Source of the DNA: Xenorhabdus mauleonii
GTDB lineage: Bacteria; Pseudomonadota; Gammaproteobacteria; Enterobacterales; Enterobacteriaceae
Length of the DNA stretch: 64,000 bases
Reading direction: 5' to 3'
Assembly: GCF_900113945.1 (NCBI RefSeq)
Contig: NZ_FORG01000002.1
Location: forward strand, 1-64,000
The notes under the pieces are model-generated. The model was not told where the DNA came from and ran no database searches. It saw only the letters and a list, made by a program, of their open reading frames with translations. Shown here in pieces: positions 34,000 to 43,967 of the stretch. Within the stretch, counting starts at the first letter, position 1. Each line of letters opens with the position of its first letter. A program made the position numbers and the translations under genes.

Positions 34000-35672
34000 A
34001 GCATTTCCACCTGTTTCAGCAATTCTTGCAGGCATTTAGCCCCGTCACTGCCTGCAACTTTTAATTCAATCAATGTGGTTTCGTTGTTTTCCCACACTTG
34101 TTCAGAGAGCCTTTCCAATTCCGCCCAACTTTCCGGTGCGGCATACTTCAGGCCAAACATCGCCGCAGCGTGGTCAAAATGGACATTTTGCGGCATGCAG
34201 TAAAAATGTTGGCGCTCTGTCTCCGGTGTCGGTAACAATGAGAAAATCTGGCCGCCATTATTGTTGACAATGATCAGCAGTAACGGCGTTGAGAGATCAC
34301 GCAGCAAAGCCAAGCTATTTAAATCATAGAGTGCGGAGATATCACCAATAATCGCCAGTGTCGGCTTATTGGTTGCCCGTTGAACACCGGCAGTGGTTGC
34401 AATGAGACCATCGATGCCACTGGCACCCCGGTTACTGTAAACCGGATATCCCGCCGGCAACTGCCCTAAGGCATCGACCAAACGCACGATCAAACTATTG
34501 CCGATAAATAATTGCCCATGCTCCGGCAGCAATTGATGCAATTGGTGGGCAACTGACGCTTCACTGAATTTTCCCGCCAGTTTCGTTTCAACACACTCAT
34601 GCGTTTTTTTTGCCCAGATGCCCAATTCATCTGCCCAAGGTAATTGTCGGGGATGCGCAGGGTTTTCCTTCAGCCAATCAATTACACGGCAAGTAAATTT
34701 TCGTCCTCGATGGTGGGCAGGGTCAAGCCTGCCGGCAATAGGGTCTATAATCCAATATTCTTCCGGCTGGCATTTGGCCTGCCATTGCAACAAGCGTTTT
34801 CCTGTCAGGCTGGTGCCAAATTGAATGACTAAATTGCCCTGCGCCAAAATACGTTGAGCTTGGGGATGATTCAGCCACAAATCCGCATTCGGTAAAGGCT
34901 GCCCTGTTTGGGACAATACATCACTAATCAGCGGCCAGCCCATTTTTTCCGCCCACAGGGCAACAAGCTGCCCTTCTTCAGCACTCATTCTGCCAGCCAG
35001 CACGATGCCCTGCTTTTCCTGCCAATATTGCCAATCATCTACCTTGGCAATAAAGTGAGCTTCAGGCTGTTTCAACCAGGGCTGATCTCCTTGCCACCAA
35101 TCTCCCAATGTTTGCAGCCATTCTTGCTGCTCGCTGGCATCAGCGCCATATAACGGTTCAGCAAAAGGGCAATTAATATGCAATGTTCCTTGCCTTAGGT
35201 TTGACATTCCATTATCGATAGAAGAAACCAGCCAACTGGCAGGAATATCGGCGGTAGGGCGTGGCAACGCAAGGGCTTGAGTGGGATGGGAAGCAAAAAT
35301 ACCGGTTTGGCGGATAGCTTGATTTGCACCACAATCGATTAATTCTGGCGGTCTGTCCGCGGTAAGAAAAACCAAGCGTTCACCCGTCAACCCGGCTTCA
35401 ATCAATGCAGGATACAAATTAGCGACCGCTGTTCCTGATGTCACAATCACAGCAACGGGTTCTTTTCCTGCTTTCGCGAGCCCCAAAGCCAAATGGCCCA
35501 AGCCCCGCTCATCAAAATGAGTATGGCAGACAAGTTTGTGATTTTCTGCGGCTGCCAACGTTAATGGCGTTGAGCGGGAACCTGGCGCAATACAAACATG
35601 ACGCAATCCATGGCGGGTTAATGCTTCCAATAAAAGTGTCGCCCAATGGCGGTTCAGTGCGCTGTTTGACAT
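33996..35672 (-). CDS. menD: SEPHCHC synthase (TPP-dependent)
   Basis: MenD adds a succinyl semialdehyde equivalent from 2-oxoglutarate to isochorismate using thiamine diphosphate. [17 protein letters not shown] at the N-terminus carries the substrate-binding region, [20 protein letters not shown] follows, and the TPP/Mg motif is [35 protein letters not shown]. Length 558 (E. coli 556). It heads the menDHBCE operon here because menF is not adjacent; a fimbrial operon starts on its upstream side. Confidence 0.96.
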   Translation of the reverse strand: MSNSALNRHWATLLLEALTRHGLRHVCIAPGSRSTPLTLAAAENHKLVCHTHFDERGLGHLALGLAKAGKEPVAVIVTSGTAVANLYPALIEAGLTGERLVFLTADRPPELIDCGANQAIRQTGIFASHPTQALALPRPTADIPASWLVSSIDNGMSNLRQGTLHINCPFAEPLYGADASEQQEWLQTLGDWWQGDQPWLKQPEAHFIAKVDDWQYWQEKQGIVLAGRMSAEEGQLVALWAEKMGWPLISDVLSQTGQPLPNADLWLNHPQAQRILAQGNLVIQFGTSLTGKRLLQWQAKCQPEEYWIIDPIAGRLDPAHHRGRKFTCRVIDWLKENPAHPRQLPWADELGIWAKKTHECVETKLAGKFSEASVAHQLHQLLPEHGQLFIGNSLIVRLVDALGQLPAGYPVYSNRGASGIDGLIATTAGVQRATNKPTLAIIGDISALYDLNSLALLRDLSTPLLLIIVNNNGGQIFSLLPTPETERQHFYCMPQNVHFDHAAAMFGLKYAAPESWAELERLSEQVWENNETTLIELKVAGSDGAKCLQELLKQVEML

Positions 35673-35883
35673 ACGATGCCCAAAAATTTCTTTTCAAAAA
35701 CGACGATAAAAAATAAAAGGTATTATATAAGGCATTCATCCAGTTAATCCTTGTAAAAGCCATTTCTTTATCTTAGTTCAAAGAATTGTTATTTAATTGG
35801 CAGTATTTCATCCATTAAGTTTCGTGTAACACGCTGATACCGGAGACGGTTATTCAGAATATTGAGCGCCTAAGACATAGGCA

Positions 35884-35932
35884 GGTAAGAAGTAAGAAGT
35901 AAGAAGTAAGAAGTAAGAAGTAAGAAGTAAGA
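35884..35932. repeat. 7-bp tandem repeat (GTAAGAA), seven copies
   Basis: Seven contiguous copies of GTAAGAA cover 49 bp; only the last copy differs (final A to G). Such a simple-sequence repeat is prone to slipped-strand copy change. It lies about 210 bp upstream of menD and just beyond the fimbrial terminator. Confidence 0.95.
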
Positions 35933-35974
35933 GGCTAATGTATGAAATTGCTTGGAGATGGGTTTATTTAATTA

Positions 35975-36015
35975 TAAAAGAGAAGGCCAGCCAAAAATAA
36001 CTTATGGCTGACCTT
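35975..36015 (-). terminator. Terminator of the fimbrial operon
   Basis: An 11-bp stem (35983-35993 with 36005-36015, one G-U pair) lies about 16 bases after the adhesin stop codon. On the minus strand it is followed by CTCTTTTAT. Confidence 0.7.
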
Positions 36016-36030
36016 ACAAGTTAGGGTAAC

Positions 36031-36939
36031 TTAAGGATAATTGATATCCAATGTTGCCGTTGCTTTGACTTTACCTGCGGTGATATGGTCAGCTGTTTGG
36101 ATATAGCGAGCCTTGAAAGGAATCGAATAAGTGCCATGCTCACTGTTACCCAGTTTAACCAAAGAATTAAATATCACAGGTTGCTCTTGATATAAAACCT
36201 GAATACCAACACCTTCCGCTGAACCATTGTCTTGCTCAACGCCCAATACATCATTAGTACTGCCGGAACTCGTTGCTCCGAATACAAGCCCAATCGGTGT
36301 ATTGGAATTACACTCTAAATTAATATCAAATGGACGCTCTCCCGCCGTACTATTGATACCAGAGAAATCTCTAGTTCCTATCTTGCCCATCGGGACAAGA
36401 ATATTACCGTTCTCCAGATTACAACTAGACATTGAGAACTTTATTCCTATGATTTTTATAGAATATATTCTAAGATCTGATACGCGGGCTGTAATTGTAA
36501 TCGGTTTCATAGTACCGAAGCCGATTTCATGTTTTGTTTTAACAAAATCAATCTCTGCTTGCTCGCCTTGATTCCGGATCTGCATACCGATACCCGGTAT
36601 ATCTGTATCATAAATCGGCCCGTTGTTTGTTATAACATGGGAATGCCCGTTTACTTCCCAGACGATTTTTTCCTGAGAACTGCAAGAGTAGCTTTGTGTT
36701 CCCATTATATTCATATTTATGGGATAGGCACCAATCGATTTCCACACTCTTATGTCTCTGCCCACAATATATTCTGAATTTCCACTAATATTGAATTCTT
36801 TTTCTGTCAAACCGGGTTTGAAACGGCAAGAGCCTGCATAACTATCATTGATAAATAATCCAGTTAACACACCGATGGCAGCCAATAATAATGGGTATTT
36901 CTTATAAAAAATAAACATATAAAGCAGGATCCTATTCAC
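36031..36939 (-). CDS. Fimbrial tip adhesin/minor subunit
   Basis: The 302-residue product has a signal peptide (...LTGLFINDSYA) and two domains: a divergent N-terminal part (about 36-175) and a C-terminal pilin domain (about 176-302), with SCNLENGNILVPMG...F and the terminal KVKATATLDINYP strand used for donor-strand exchange. This two-domain layout and its place as the last gene of the operon point to a tip adhesin that binds a host ligand through the N-terminal domain. It overlaps the usher by 8 bases. The ligand cannot be predicted. Confidence 0.8.
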   Translation of the reverse strand: MNRILLYMFIFYKKYPLLLAAIGVLTGLFINDSYAGSCRFKPGLTEKEFNISGNSEYIVGRDIRVWKSIGAYPINMNIMGTQSYSCSSQEKIVWEVNGHSHVITNNGPIYDTDIPGIGMQIRNQGEQAEIDFVKTKHEIGFGTMKPITITARVSDLRIYSIKIIGIKFSMSSCNLENGNILVPMGKIGTRDFSGINSTAGERPFDINLECNSNTPIGLVFGATSSGSTNDVLGVEQDNGSAEGVGIQVLYQEQPVIFNSLVKLGNSEHGTYSIPFKARYIQTADHITAGKVKATATLDINYP

Positions 36940-39472
36940 AATTCATATCCAAGGTATATACGCCAGATGATGGTCTTTTTTCCGGCAGGATATAATTGAC
37001 CATGCAGGTTTTGGAGTTTATTCCCCCCCATTGAACCCGTAACTTGCCACTATCCGGCATGGCCGTGAGGTAGACTTGCCCTTCGCTGCTGACAATTGCA
37101 TGCGGGGCTTCATCAAGCTCGTTTGATTTCTCCAGCATGACTGTGGCGCCAAAAGGAACTGGTTTGCCACGATAAAACAGATACATCAAAACCCTGTTTC
37201 CCACGCGGGCTTGAAAATCAGCCAGAACGAGTGCGCCTTTTGTCGGTACAACAGATTGTGTATTCACCTCAATATCAACATCGTCAGCAAAGGAGTGCGG
37301 TTCCAAAGCCACCCTGTTTTTACGGTAGCTGCTGGCATAAGGTACAACGGCATAACCATTCCAATCCGTAGTCACGGCTGCATGATTGGCAATTTTGATG
37401 TCTTTCACATCTTTTGCCCGCACTAATACTGCGGTTTCACCAATCTCCTGAGAGAGCGTTAGCCCATAGGGATGAATGACAATTCCACCATTAATACCGT
37501 AATTTAATTGCTGGCTATGACGCTTCTCATTTCCGTATTGATAGTTATACCCGGCACTGACTTGGCCATAATTTCCTTTATAATTCGCATGGATACCGCC
37601 ATTAGTTTCCTTGTCTTTATTGGCATAACTTTGTTGCAAACTATAGGACAGATTATTATCCGCCAACATGGTTCCATTCAGATTGATTTGCTGTGACAGG
37701 TGGCCGTGTCCATTGAAATTAGCACCATAGCTCGCCCAACTATTTTTCAACCAACGCTCGAGGGGAATACTGACACTCAGTGAAAATAGTTGATCATGCT
37801 CGCTGGCATTCGGCTGCATGCTATAGGAATAAGACAGACTATAGTTGATTCCTTCGTAACTAACGTTATAACTCGCATTAACTGAGCGCTCATGTCCCTT
37901 TTTTTTCCAATAATCTTGCTGCGATGCCGAGATATATAATCCGCCAAGATCCCCCAATGATTGGTTAATTTGTAACTGCAATTTATTTTTTTTATTCAGG
38001 CTTCCAGAATAATAAGGCGATGTGTCAATACGATTGGCCTCAGCAAAATCATAAAAACCTTTCGTCGCATATCGGTAATCCGCTACCGTAAAATACGTGC
38101 CTGTCTGAGAAAAACTTTTCGTATATTCCACCCCATAGGCTAGACCTGTTGTTCTTTTATTTGAGGGCAATTCAGCCCATGCGTGGGTAATATGGGTCGA
38201 AAGTGCGCCAAAGTTGCCTAAATCGATACTCGTTCCAAGCAAAGCTGATTGATAATTATGGGATAAAATCGTTCCGCCATAAGCAGTCAGTTTTTTGTGC
38301 AAACCGTAGTTCAATTCTCCCTGGAAAAAATACGGTTTACGTTTGTAGTTACTCATTGTGCGATAACGCCCCATTGCCAATGAATACCTGATATTGCCTT
38401 CCCTTAGCATAATAGGGGCTGTTGTGAATGCCTGAGTAAACACTCGCTCTCGGCCATCGGCCTCTTTGACGATAATTTCTAAATCACCGCTGGTTGTTGT
38501 TGGATACAGATCGTTAATTTCAAATGCCCCCGGAGGAACATAAGTCTGATAAATCACATAACCATTTTGCTTAATTGTTACCTGAGCATTGCTCTGGGCA
38601 ATACCACGCACAACAGGGGCGAAGCCCTTTTGGCTATCCGGTAACATATTTTCATCAGATGCAAGCTTAACGCCACGGAATTGCAACCCACTGAATAAAC
38701 GGCTGGATGTAAAACTATCACCAATCGTCAACTGCCCTTTGAGGGGATGAATATCACGCTGTAAATACGTATTGGTACTTTGCCAATGCTTATTCTGATC
38801 GGAGTAAATAGCTTCATTACGAAAACGCCAAGATTGCCAATTCGCTCTTGATGCCAAATTCAGGAAATTACTCCGCGTTGAATCATGCTGATTTTGCCAA
38901 TTTGTGGATCCAGTATAATGATAATTAATCATCAAGGCGGTTAACCCCTGATCCCACAACTTAGGGGAAATATCATTTTTAGCGATATAATTCAACGCTA
39001 TTTGCGGAATACTAATAATGAGCTGTTGCCGATTAAAATCTAAATCAACACTTGAGTCAGGGATATATTTACCGATATCTGTCACAACTGTTTCGGGAGG
39101 TAAATCAGCCAATGCAGGAAACATATCCAGTTTAACGCCCATTTCCTGCCATTGCTTCACGGTTAGTTTTGGCTTTAGTTTTTTATCCTCCACAATAAAT
39201 TCAAGACGTTCTTTGCCTATTTCTTTGGTATTTAAATAAACATCCACCAAGTAATTTCCCGGTGGCTGCAAATCGTTTTTGAAAATAGACAAATCTATAT
39301 CTTCAGGCAATAACCCATCAATTTTTAGTGCTTGGATATTGAATTTATCTTCCGCATGTCCTGTTATGTGATAAGAAAAATCTCCTATCACAATCAATGC
39401 GGGAAGTAAAAATCTATAATTCTTGCCATGATAAAATCGATTGGCAAGATTATGTTTGATATGTTTTGGCAT
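36932..39472 (-). CDS. Fimbrial outer-membrane usher (FimD/PapC family)
   Basis: The 846-residue usher forms the outer-membrane channel for pilus assembly. The N-terminal periplasmic domain begins DKFNIQALKIDG...DLSIFKNDLQPPGNYLVDVYLN. The barrel follows, including SRLFSGLQFRGVKLASDENMLPDSQKGFAPVVRGIA and IYQTYVPPGAFEINDLYPTT(T)SGDLEIIVKEADGR around the plug. The C-terminal domains end with the MVNYILPE...DMNCE cysteine pair. It is full length. It sits between the chaperone and the adhesin in the standard operon order. Confidence 0.95.
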   Translation of the reverse strand: MPKHIKHNLANRFYHGKNYRFLLPALIVIGDFSYHITGHAEDKFNIQALKIDGLLPEDIDLSIFKNDLQPPGNYLVDVYLNTKEIGKERLEFIVEDKKLKPKLTVKQWQEMGVKLDMFPALADLPPETVVTDIGKYIPDSSVDLDFNRQQLIISIPQIALNYIAKNDISPKLWDQGLTALMINYHYTGSTNWQNQHDSTRSNFLNLASRANWQSWRFRNEAIYSDQNKHWQSTNTYLQRDIHPLKGQLTIGDSFTSSRLFSGLQFRGVKLASDENMLPDSQKGFAPVVRGIAQSNAQVTIKQNGYVIYQTYVPPGAFEINDLYPTTTSGDLEIIVKEADGRERVFTQAFTTAPIMLREGNIRYSLAMGRYRTMSNYKRKPYFFQGELNYGLHKKLTAYGGTILSHNYQSALLGTSIDLGNFGALSTHITHAWAELPSNKRTTGLAYGVEYTKSFSQTGTYFTVADYRYATKGFYDFAEANRIDTSPYYSGSLNKKNKLQLQINQSLGDLGGLYISASQQDYWKKKGHERSVNASYNVSYEGINYSLSYSYSMQPNASEHDQLFSLSVSIPLERWLKNSWASYGANFNGHGHLSQQINLNGTMLADNNLSYSLQQSYANKDKETNGGIHANYKGNYGQVSAGYNYQYGNEKRHSQQLNYGINGGIVIHPYGLTLSQEIGETAVLVRAKDVKDIKIANHAAVTTDWNGYAVVPYASSYRKNRVALEPHSFADDVDIEVNTQSVVPTKGALVLADFQARVGNRVLMYLFYRGKPVPFGATVMLEKSNELDEAPHAIVSSEGQVYLTAMPDSGKLRVQWGGINSKTCMVNYILPEKRPSSGVYTLDMNCE

Positions 39473-39539
39473 ATAAATATTCTAAAATGTGATGAAGTCG
39501 TTTTGTTGGCTATGATTTAAAATTCACTGGATATAAAAA

Positions 39540-40220
39540 TTAAATATCCATAGATTCAGCCTGAGTTTCACCGCCATAATCATTAATAGCCTTCCAATTT
39601 ACTTTTTGAGCGTTTTGAAGCGGCAAAGGCCAACTTAATTGACCAAAAGGCTTAATCATACCGGCATGGTTAATTTTGTGATTATCAACATAAAGAGATG
39701 AAAATGAGATAAAATAAGGCGTAGGGTTTTCAGCTATCAGTTTCCCATTTTCTTTTTTAAATTTAATTTTTTTATAAGCAACCACCGCCTTATCTTTCAA
39801 CTGTGCAGGGCGATGGAATAATTTTAATCGCGAATTCACGATGATTTGCAACTGGTTTATATTTGAGTCTGAATTTAATATCTTGGGAATAGATTTAATA
39901 TTAACCCAAAATACTGATTCCCGATCCATTGGGAATTCATTGCCAACCTTAACAATTCGCACAACATTTTCGTTGTTGGCCGGTAGCTTAAATAATGGTG
40001 GCGTTACGATAAAAGGGGTCTTTGTTTTATCGTTTTCATCTTGGATCCATGTCTGAATCAGATAAACAGAATCCTGTTCAGGATTAGTCACAGAAATAGA
40101 AACTTCTTTCTTATCACTTAAATAAACAACTCGGGTTCCACCAATAACAACACCTGCAACAGCGATACTACCACTTAAAAAATAGAATAAAATAACAAAG
40201 AACAGACGATAACAGGACAC
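39540..40220 (-). CDS. Periplasmic fimbrial chaperone (PapD/FimC family)
   Basis: This 226-residue, two-Ig-domain chaperone has a signal peptide (...LSGSIAVA), GVVIGGTRVVYLSDKKEVSISVTNP (the A1/B strands with the conserved arginine that anchors subunit C-termini), PPLFKLPANNENVVRIVK (the G1 donor strand with alternating hydrophobic residues), and NSRLKLFHRP in the linker. The start is placed at a GTG (40218-40220) with GGTGGAG eight bases upstream rather than at the open TTG further out. Encoded between pilin and usher. Confidence 0.93.
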   Translation of the reverse strand: MSCYRLFFVILFYFLSGSIAVAGVVIGGTRVVYLSDKKEVSISVTNPEQDSVYLIQTWIQDENDKTKTPFIVTPPLFKLPANNENVVRIVKVGNEFPMDRESVFWVNIKSIPKILNSDSNINQLQIIVNSRLKLFHRPAQLKDKAVVAYKKIKFKKENGKLIAENPTPYFISFSSLYVDNHKINHAGMIKPFGQLSWPLPLQNAQKVNWKAINDYGGETQAESMDI

Positions 40221-40434
40221 GGTTATTTCTCCACCCAATTATGGTTGGTTATATTTAATAAGGAAAACCCAGCATCCTTGTCAGGTTTACACACATATAC
40301 CCACAGTCTTTCAAGTTATATTTTTGTTGGCCACACTCACTCCTCCCGCAAACATAATTGAATATGCTCCCGGAATAGTCTCCCTTTTACCAACGCATTG
40401 AAACTCGAAATCTATAAGGTATAAATTCTCGAAC

Positions 40435-40458
40435 TACAGTTTTTTGAATTTAACTGTA
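40435..40458 (-). promoter_or_regulatory. Intercistronic hairpin between pilin and chaperone genes
   Basis: TACAGTT (40435-40441) pairs with AACTGTA (40452-40458) about 40 bases after the pilin stop codon. In other fimbrial operons a hairpin here stabilises pilin mRNA and reduces transcription into the assembly genes; the same role is inferred. The remaining ~200 bases up to the chaperone hold nothing recognised. Confidence 0.4.
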
Positions 40459-40498
40459 ACTAGAAAGTTATCAAGGATAATATATGAATTTGAAACTA

Positions 40499-41029
40499 TT
40501 AATTATATGCTACAGTAAAGTTAGTTACCGCATTAGCAGCGCCTGGACCTACCTGTTTTTGAGTGGCAACATATTTAGCAACGAATTTTAACGATTGCTC
40601 TCCACCTTTAACAAGTGAATTATTATTAGAAGGTGAAGCTAAAGAAATATTAGCTTGAGTGTCTGCTTCATAAATGCCGATAGCAACACCAGTTGCAGCA
40701 TTATTCTCTTTGGTCAACGCTAAAAGATCTCTATTTTGGTTATCACTAGGACCATCAAATTTAATAGTCACATGGTTTTCTTTCATCTCGCTTGGACAAT
40801 CCAGTAATTTGATTTCAAATTTTGTTGGTGCAGCGGTGTCACCTACATTTTTGAATGAGCTAGAACTAACAACTCCCATTTTAACGGTTTGATCCGCAGA
40901 GTCGCTATGAACCTTACAAGCATTCTGTATTACTTCTCCTTCAAACCGAACTATGCCATTTGCTGCATTTGCAGTTGTAGCAAATAAAGAAGAAACGAAA
41001 AGAGAAGAAATAAGCAGCTTAGATTTCAT
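40499..41029 (-). CDS. Major fimbrial subunit (type 1 pilin family)
   Basis: The 176-residue pilin precursor has a signal peptide (MKSKLLISSLFVSSLFATTANA). The mature part begins ANGIVRFEGEVIQNACKV, the classic pilin opening with the first disulfide cysteine; the partner is in IKLLDCPS. The terminal VTNFTVAYN carries the penultimate tyrosine that fits the chaperone groove. It is the first gene of the operon and probably the most abundant subunit. The ATG at 41027-41029 starts the signal peptide. No invertase gene or clear invertible inverted repeats were seen upstream. Confidence 0.93.
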   Translation of the reverse strand: MKSKLLISSLFVSSLFATTANAANGIVRFEGEVIQNACKVHSDSADQTVKMGVVSSSSFKNVGDTAAPTKFEIKLLDCPSEMKENHVTIKFDGPSDNQNRDLLALTKENNAATGVAIGIYEADTQANISLASPSNNNSLVKGGEQSLKFVAKYVATQKQVGPGAANAVTNFTVAYN

Positions 41030-41535
41030 TAAATTAAACCCCATTAGTCAATATAAATAATCCTCTCAACTGATTAAAAATTACAGAAGATAAGGAAATA
41101 TGATCATGTACTTGATAGACACTTCCGACACACTTCGTTAGCGCATCTACAACGATTGCCTTTCATCCAAATAACGCAGCTCTCCCGTCCCCTATGTGGC
41201 CTATAAGAGATTAGGTTGAGCATTTTGGTTAAGACAGGATCATAATAGCGTTAATTTAACATAGATCAACATAATTCCCCGAATAGCATATATATTCAGA
41301 ACTTTATGCTACATTTTTACTAAATGTTTACTATAGCGCATTATGTATAAGCGAAATCAATAAATTTAATGCTGAAAAATCACTAATTATAAAATTATAT
41401 ATAATTAGCACTCTAATGATAACAGTTGTTTTATAAAAATAATCTATGTTTTGCTTTACCAATTAAATGATTTATAAAGTTATATTAACTAATGGAATCA
41501 TCTGTTTTTATATTGATTAATTGTGTAAATTCAAA
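41030..41535. other. Fimbrial promoter region, AT-rich, no gene supported
   Basis: This region upstream of the pilin is strongly A+T. A near-palindromic CTAATTAT/ATAATTAG pair occurs around 41381-41407. I looked for paired long inverted repeats of the phase-variable fimS/mrp type and found none. The region probably holds the fimbrial promoter and H-NS-type sites. Confidence 0.4.
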
Positions 41536-41676
41536 ATGATAGAAATAAAAAACGATGATTTTGAGCAAGGAAAAATCAGATTAGATATCAGCAGAGAATT
41601 AACAGAATTCTTAAGGTCAATAAATGATCAGATCGCCATTTGGAAAATTAATCAAATTAATGATGATAATAAATAA
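41536..41676 (+). CDS. Possible small acidic protein (46 aa)
   Basis: A 46-codon frame (MIEIKNDDFEQGKIR...) reads as a soluble amphipathic helical peptide with LDISRELTEFLRSINDQIA. No good ribosome-binding site is visible, and no family is recognised. It sits divergent from the pilin gene, where fimbrial regulators often lie, but it is too small for the MrpJ-type helix-turn-helix. It is reported as a weak candidate only. Confidence 0.25.
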   Translation: MIEIKNDDFEQGKIRLDISRELTEFLRSINDQIAIWKINQINDDNK

Positions 41677-41738
41677 CGAAATTAATATTCCCACAGAAAT
41701 GATATTGAATAGCGACCTGAGAGATATAGAAAAATAAT

Positions 41739-43115
41739 TTACTCATCAATCAAATTGATCAGCAATGTACGCAAACCGGCGGCTTTATTCTCTATTTCAA
41801 TCCATTCCTGTTCAGGATCTGAATCAGCAACAATACCTGCCCCCGCATACAATGACAGTTTATTGTCATGGATCTGCGCACAACGCAGTGAAACAGCAAA
41901 TTCACTCTGTTCCAGACATAAATACCCCGCTGAGCCAGCATACCACTCACGGTTAAATGGCTCATTTTCCGTCAAAAATTGCCGTGCTGCCTCACGGGGT
42001 AAACCTGCAACAGCCGCCGTTGGCTGCAAACGACGCAAACAATCACTGTCGCTTACCTGCTTCAAGACGCCACGAATATGTCTACGCAGGTGCTGAACTT
42101 TTCTCAAACGGATCACATCAGGCAAACCAACATCAATCGATGTGACACCACCTTGCAAACGCTGGCAAATATCATCGACAACAATCAGGTTTTCATGCTG
42201 ATTTTTTTTATCTCCCAGCAACCATTGGGCCAATTCAGCAGCTTCCTGAGCATCTTCAGCATTGGCCACCGTCCCAGCCAATGCTTCAGTATAGAGCTGT
42301 AACTGATTTCGGTAATACAGCCGTTCAGGTGTCGAAGCCATAAAAGCGCGTTCAGCATCAAATGCCAGCATAAAATGATAACAGTGGTGATTTACCTGAC
42401 GGCTGGCTGCCATAAATTGGGCTGGCGGCAAAGAGGAATTGAGGATCAGCTCAGTTTTTCGTGCCATGACAACTTTTTCCATTTTATTCTGGGTAATGGC
42501 ATCCAGTGCCTGACCAAGCAGAATATTCCACCGTCCATGCTCAGGTGTGTGCCTTGCCTGCAAAATGGCTGTCTGTAACGGGTAAAGTGTTTCATGGGGA
42601 AGAAACTGACTAAGGAACTGGCAGGCATTTTCTATATCAGTTTTTCCATCAATATTGATGTATAAACGATTTTCATCATGATAACGGCGTAATTCAAACC
42701 GGGGGAGAAACAGAAAGCTCTCTCCACACATGGCATCTTCGAGTTTGCCCTGCCCTGCATTTTCATCATAAGGATGATAAAAATTCACTTTATTCCAAGC
42801 ATTTAAACCCCAAAGCCGCATTTGGGAGAATTGGTGATGCCGCTGGAGAAATTCCTCAGCCTCACGAATGTTGCTGAATAGACGAATTTTCCCGCAAGCA
42901 ATAACTTCTTCATGACCTTCTCTATGTTGCCAGTAAAACTGAGGGTAATGAGGCTGGGCGGCTAACCATGCCAGCCACTGGTCACTTTTGCCAGCCGGCA
43001 ATGCGAAAGAAAACGATTGGATGCCAATTTCGCTAACATTTTCAGCATTAAGAGACTCGCATACATTAGCGATAATATTGGCAATTTGGTTCACAGCTTT
43101 CCCCGTTAACAACAT
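41739..43115 (-). CDS. menF: Isochorismate synthase, menaquinone pathway
   Basis: MenF converts chorismate to isochorismate, the first committed step to menaquinone. The chorismate-binding domain shows MEKVVMARKTEL (general base lysine), YTEALAGTVAN (catalytic glutamate), LRKVQHLRRHIRGVL, LQPTAAVAGLPREAARQFL and the terminal AGAGIVADSDPEQEWIEIENKAAGLRTLL, which carries the Mg ligands. Length 458 residues, slightly longer than E. coli MenF. It sits on the same strand as the other men genes but 6 kb upstream, beyond the fimbrial operon, so it needs its own promoter. Confidence 0.95.
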   Translation of the reverse strand: MLLTGKAVNQIANIIANVCESLNAENVSEIGIQSFSFALPAGKSDQWLAWLAAQPHYPQFYWQHREGHEEVIACGKIRLFSNIREAEEFLQRHHQFSQMRLWGLNAWNKVNFYHPYDENAGQGKLEDAMCGESFLFLPRFELRRYHDENRLYINIDGKTDIENACQFLSQFLPHETLYPLQTAILQARHTPEHGRWNILLGQALDAITQNKMEKVVMARKTELILNSSLPPAQFMAASRQVNHHCYHFMLAFDAERAFMASTPERLYYRNQLQLYTEALAGTVANAEDAQEAAELAQWLLGDKKNQHENLIVVDDICQRLQGGVTSIDVGLPDVIRLRKVQHLRRHIRGVLKQVSDSDCLRRLQPTAAVAGLPREAARQFLTENEPFNREWYAGSAGYLCLEQSEFAVSLRCAQIHDNKLSLYAGAGIVADSDPEQEWIEIENKAAGLRTLLINLIDE

Positions 43116-43967
43116 GATAAAAAAAGAATTATACGAGCCACCAAAAATTATGAAAGCACTATCGTTTATATGGTTATCGTTTGGGAGTTTTTTTACCTAC
43201 GGTACCTTAGTTTCTTAGATGTCCTGCTACCTTTTGGGTGCAGTCAGTTGCCAAGCAGACAGCTGGGTGAAAACAGCTTTAATCCTAATGAATATAATTC
43301 CCTTCAATAATATATTATTACTTACAGTGCCCATAAAAATAGAATTTAATTTCAAAATATAACCAGTGGCTGACGAATCAACCATATTTAAATTCTGAAA
43401 TAAAATCCATTAGTTTAATATTGTTTATTTATTCTTCATTGAAAACTTCAATACTAATTAATATTTTATCCCGATAATAAACCCCCCATTTAAAACGTAG
43501 CAAATAGGGTTAATAACTCATCTTATTCAAGCCAGTAGCTTAGTTATTGTGATAATAAATCATGGGGAAGTTATGTTGTTTTTATAAAAAACAACAATGA
43601 AAAACACTTGCACTCAGACTAAGTATTTTTTATTGAAAAAGTTAAAATGACTATCCATTTCCTTTCTTAAATTTTAATAAATCTCAAATAATTTTACGTA
43701 ACATAATGATTTTTATAATTAAATATATAATTAGTTATCGAAGGTATAATTCGATATTACTATATTTAATTCAAATAATATCAAACTGAAATTAAATAAG
43801 GGTATTTATTTTCTGAATTTTCCCCATTGATATAAATTAACCCAGTGCGTATTATTCTGCCTCTTCAAAAATGGATAGTTAAAAAACTCTCCTTAATTTA
43901 AATTAAATCTAGTTCCATCTAATTTTGCTGTTCTAAAAATCAATGGGCAGTATAAAAAGGGGATACC
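43116..43967. promoter_or_regulatory. menF-pgaA intergenic region and pga leader
   Basis: About 850 bases without a supported gene separate divergent menF and pgaA. A GTTGTTTTT/AAAAACAAC hairpin lies at 43575-43595. The pgaA ribosome-binding site is embedded in AAGGGGATA (43958-43966), which also fits the CsrA motif ANGGA, so CsrA repression of pga as in E. coli is plausible. The region is AT-rich with long A/T tracts. Confidence 0.4.

Larger units (their letters stand above)
35673..36030. other. menD-fimbriae boundary region
   Basis: No gene is present. This stretch holds the presumed menD promoter, a 7-bp tandem repeat (35884-35932) and the terminator of the fimbrial operon (35975-36015). 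It is the left junction of the fimbrial block inserted into the men locus. Confidence 0.6.

Noticed and set aside
41030-41535. Invertible promoter element upstream of the pilin gene
   Set aside because: No pair of long inverted repeats and no site-specific recombinase gene were found; only short AT-rich palindromes.
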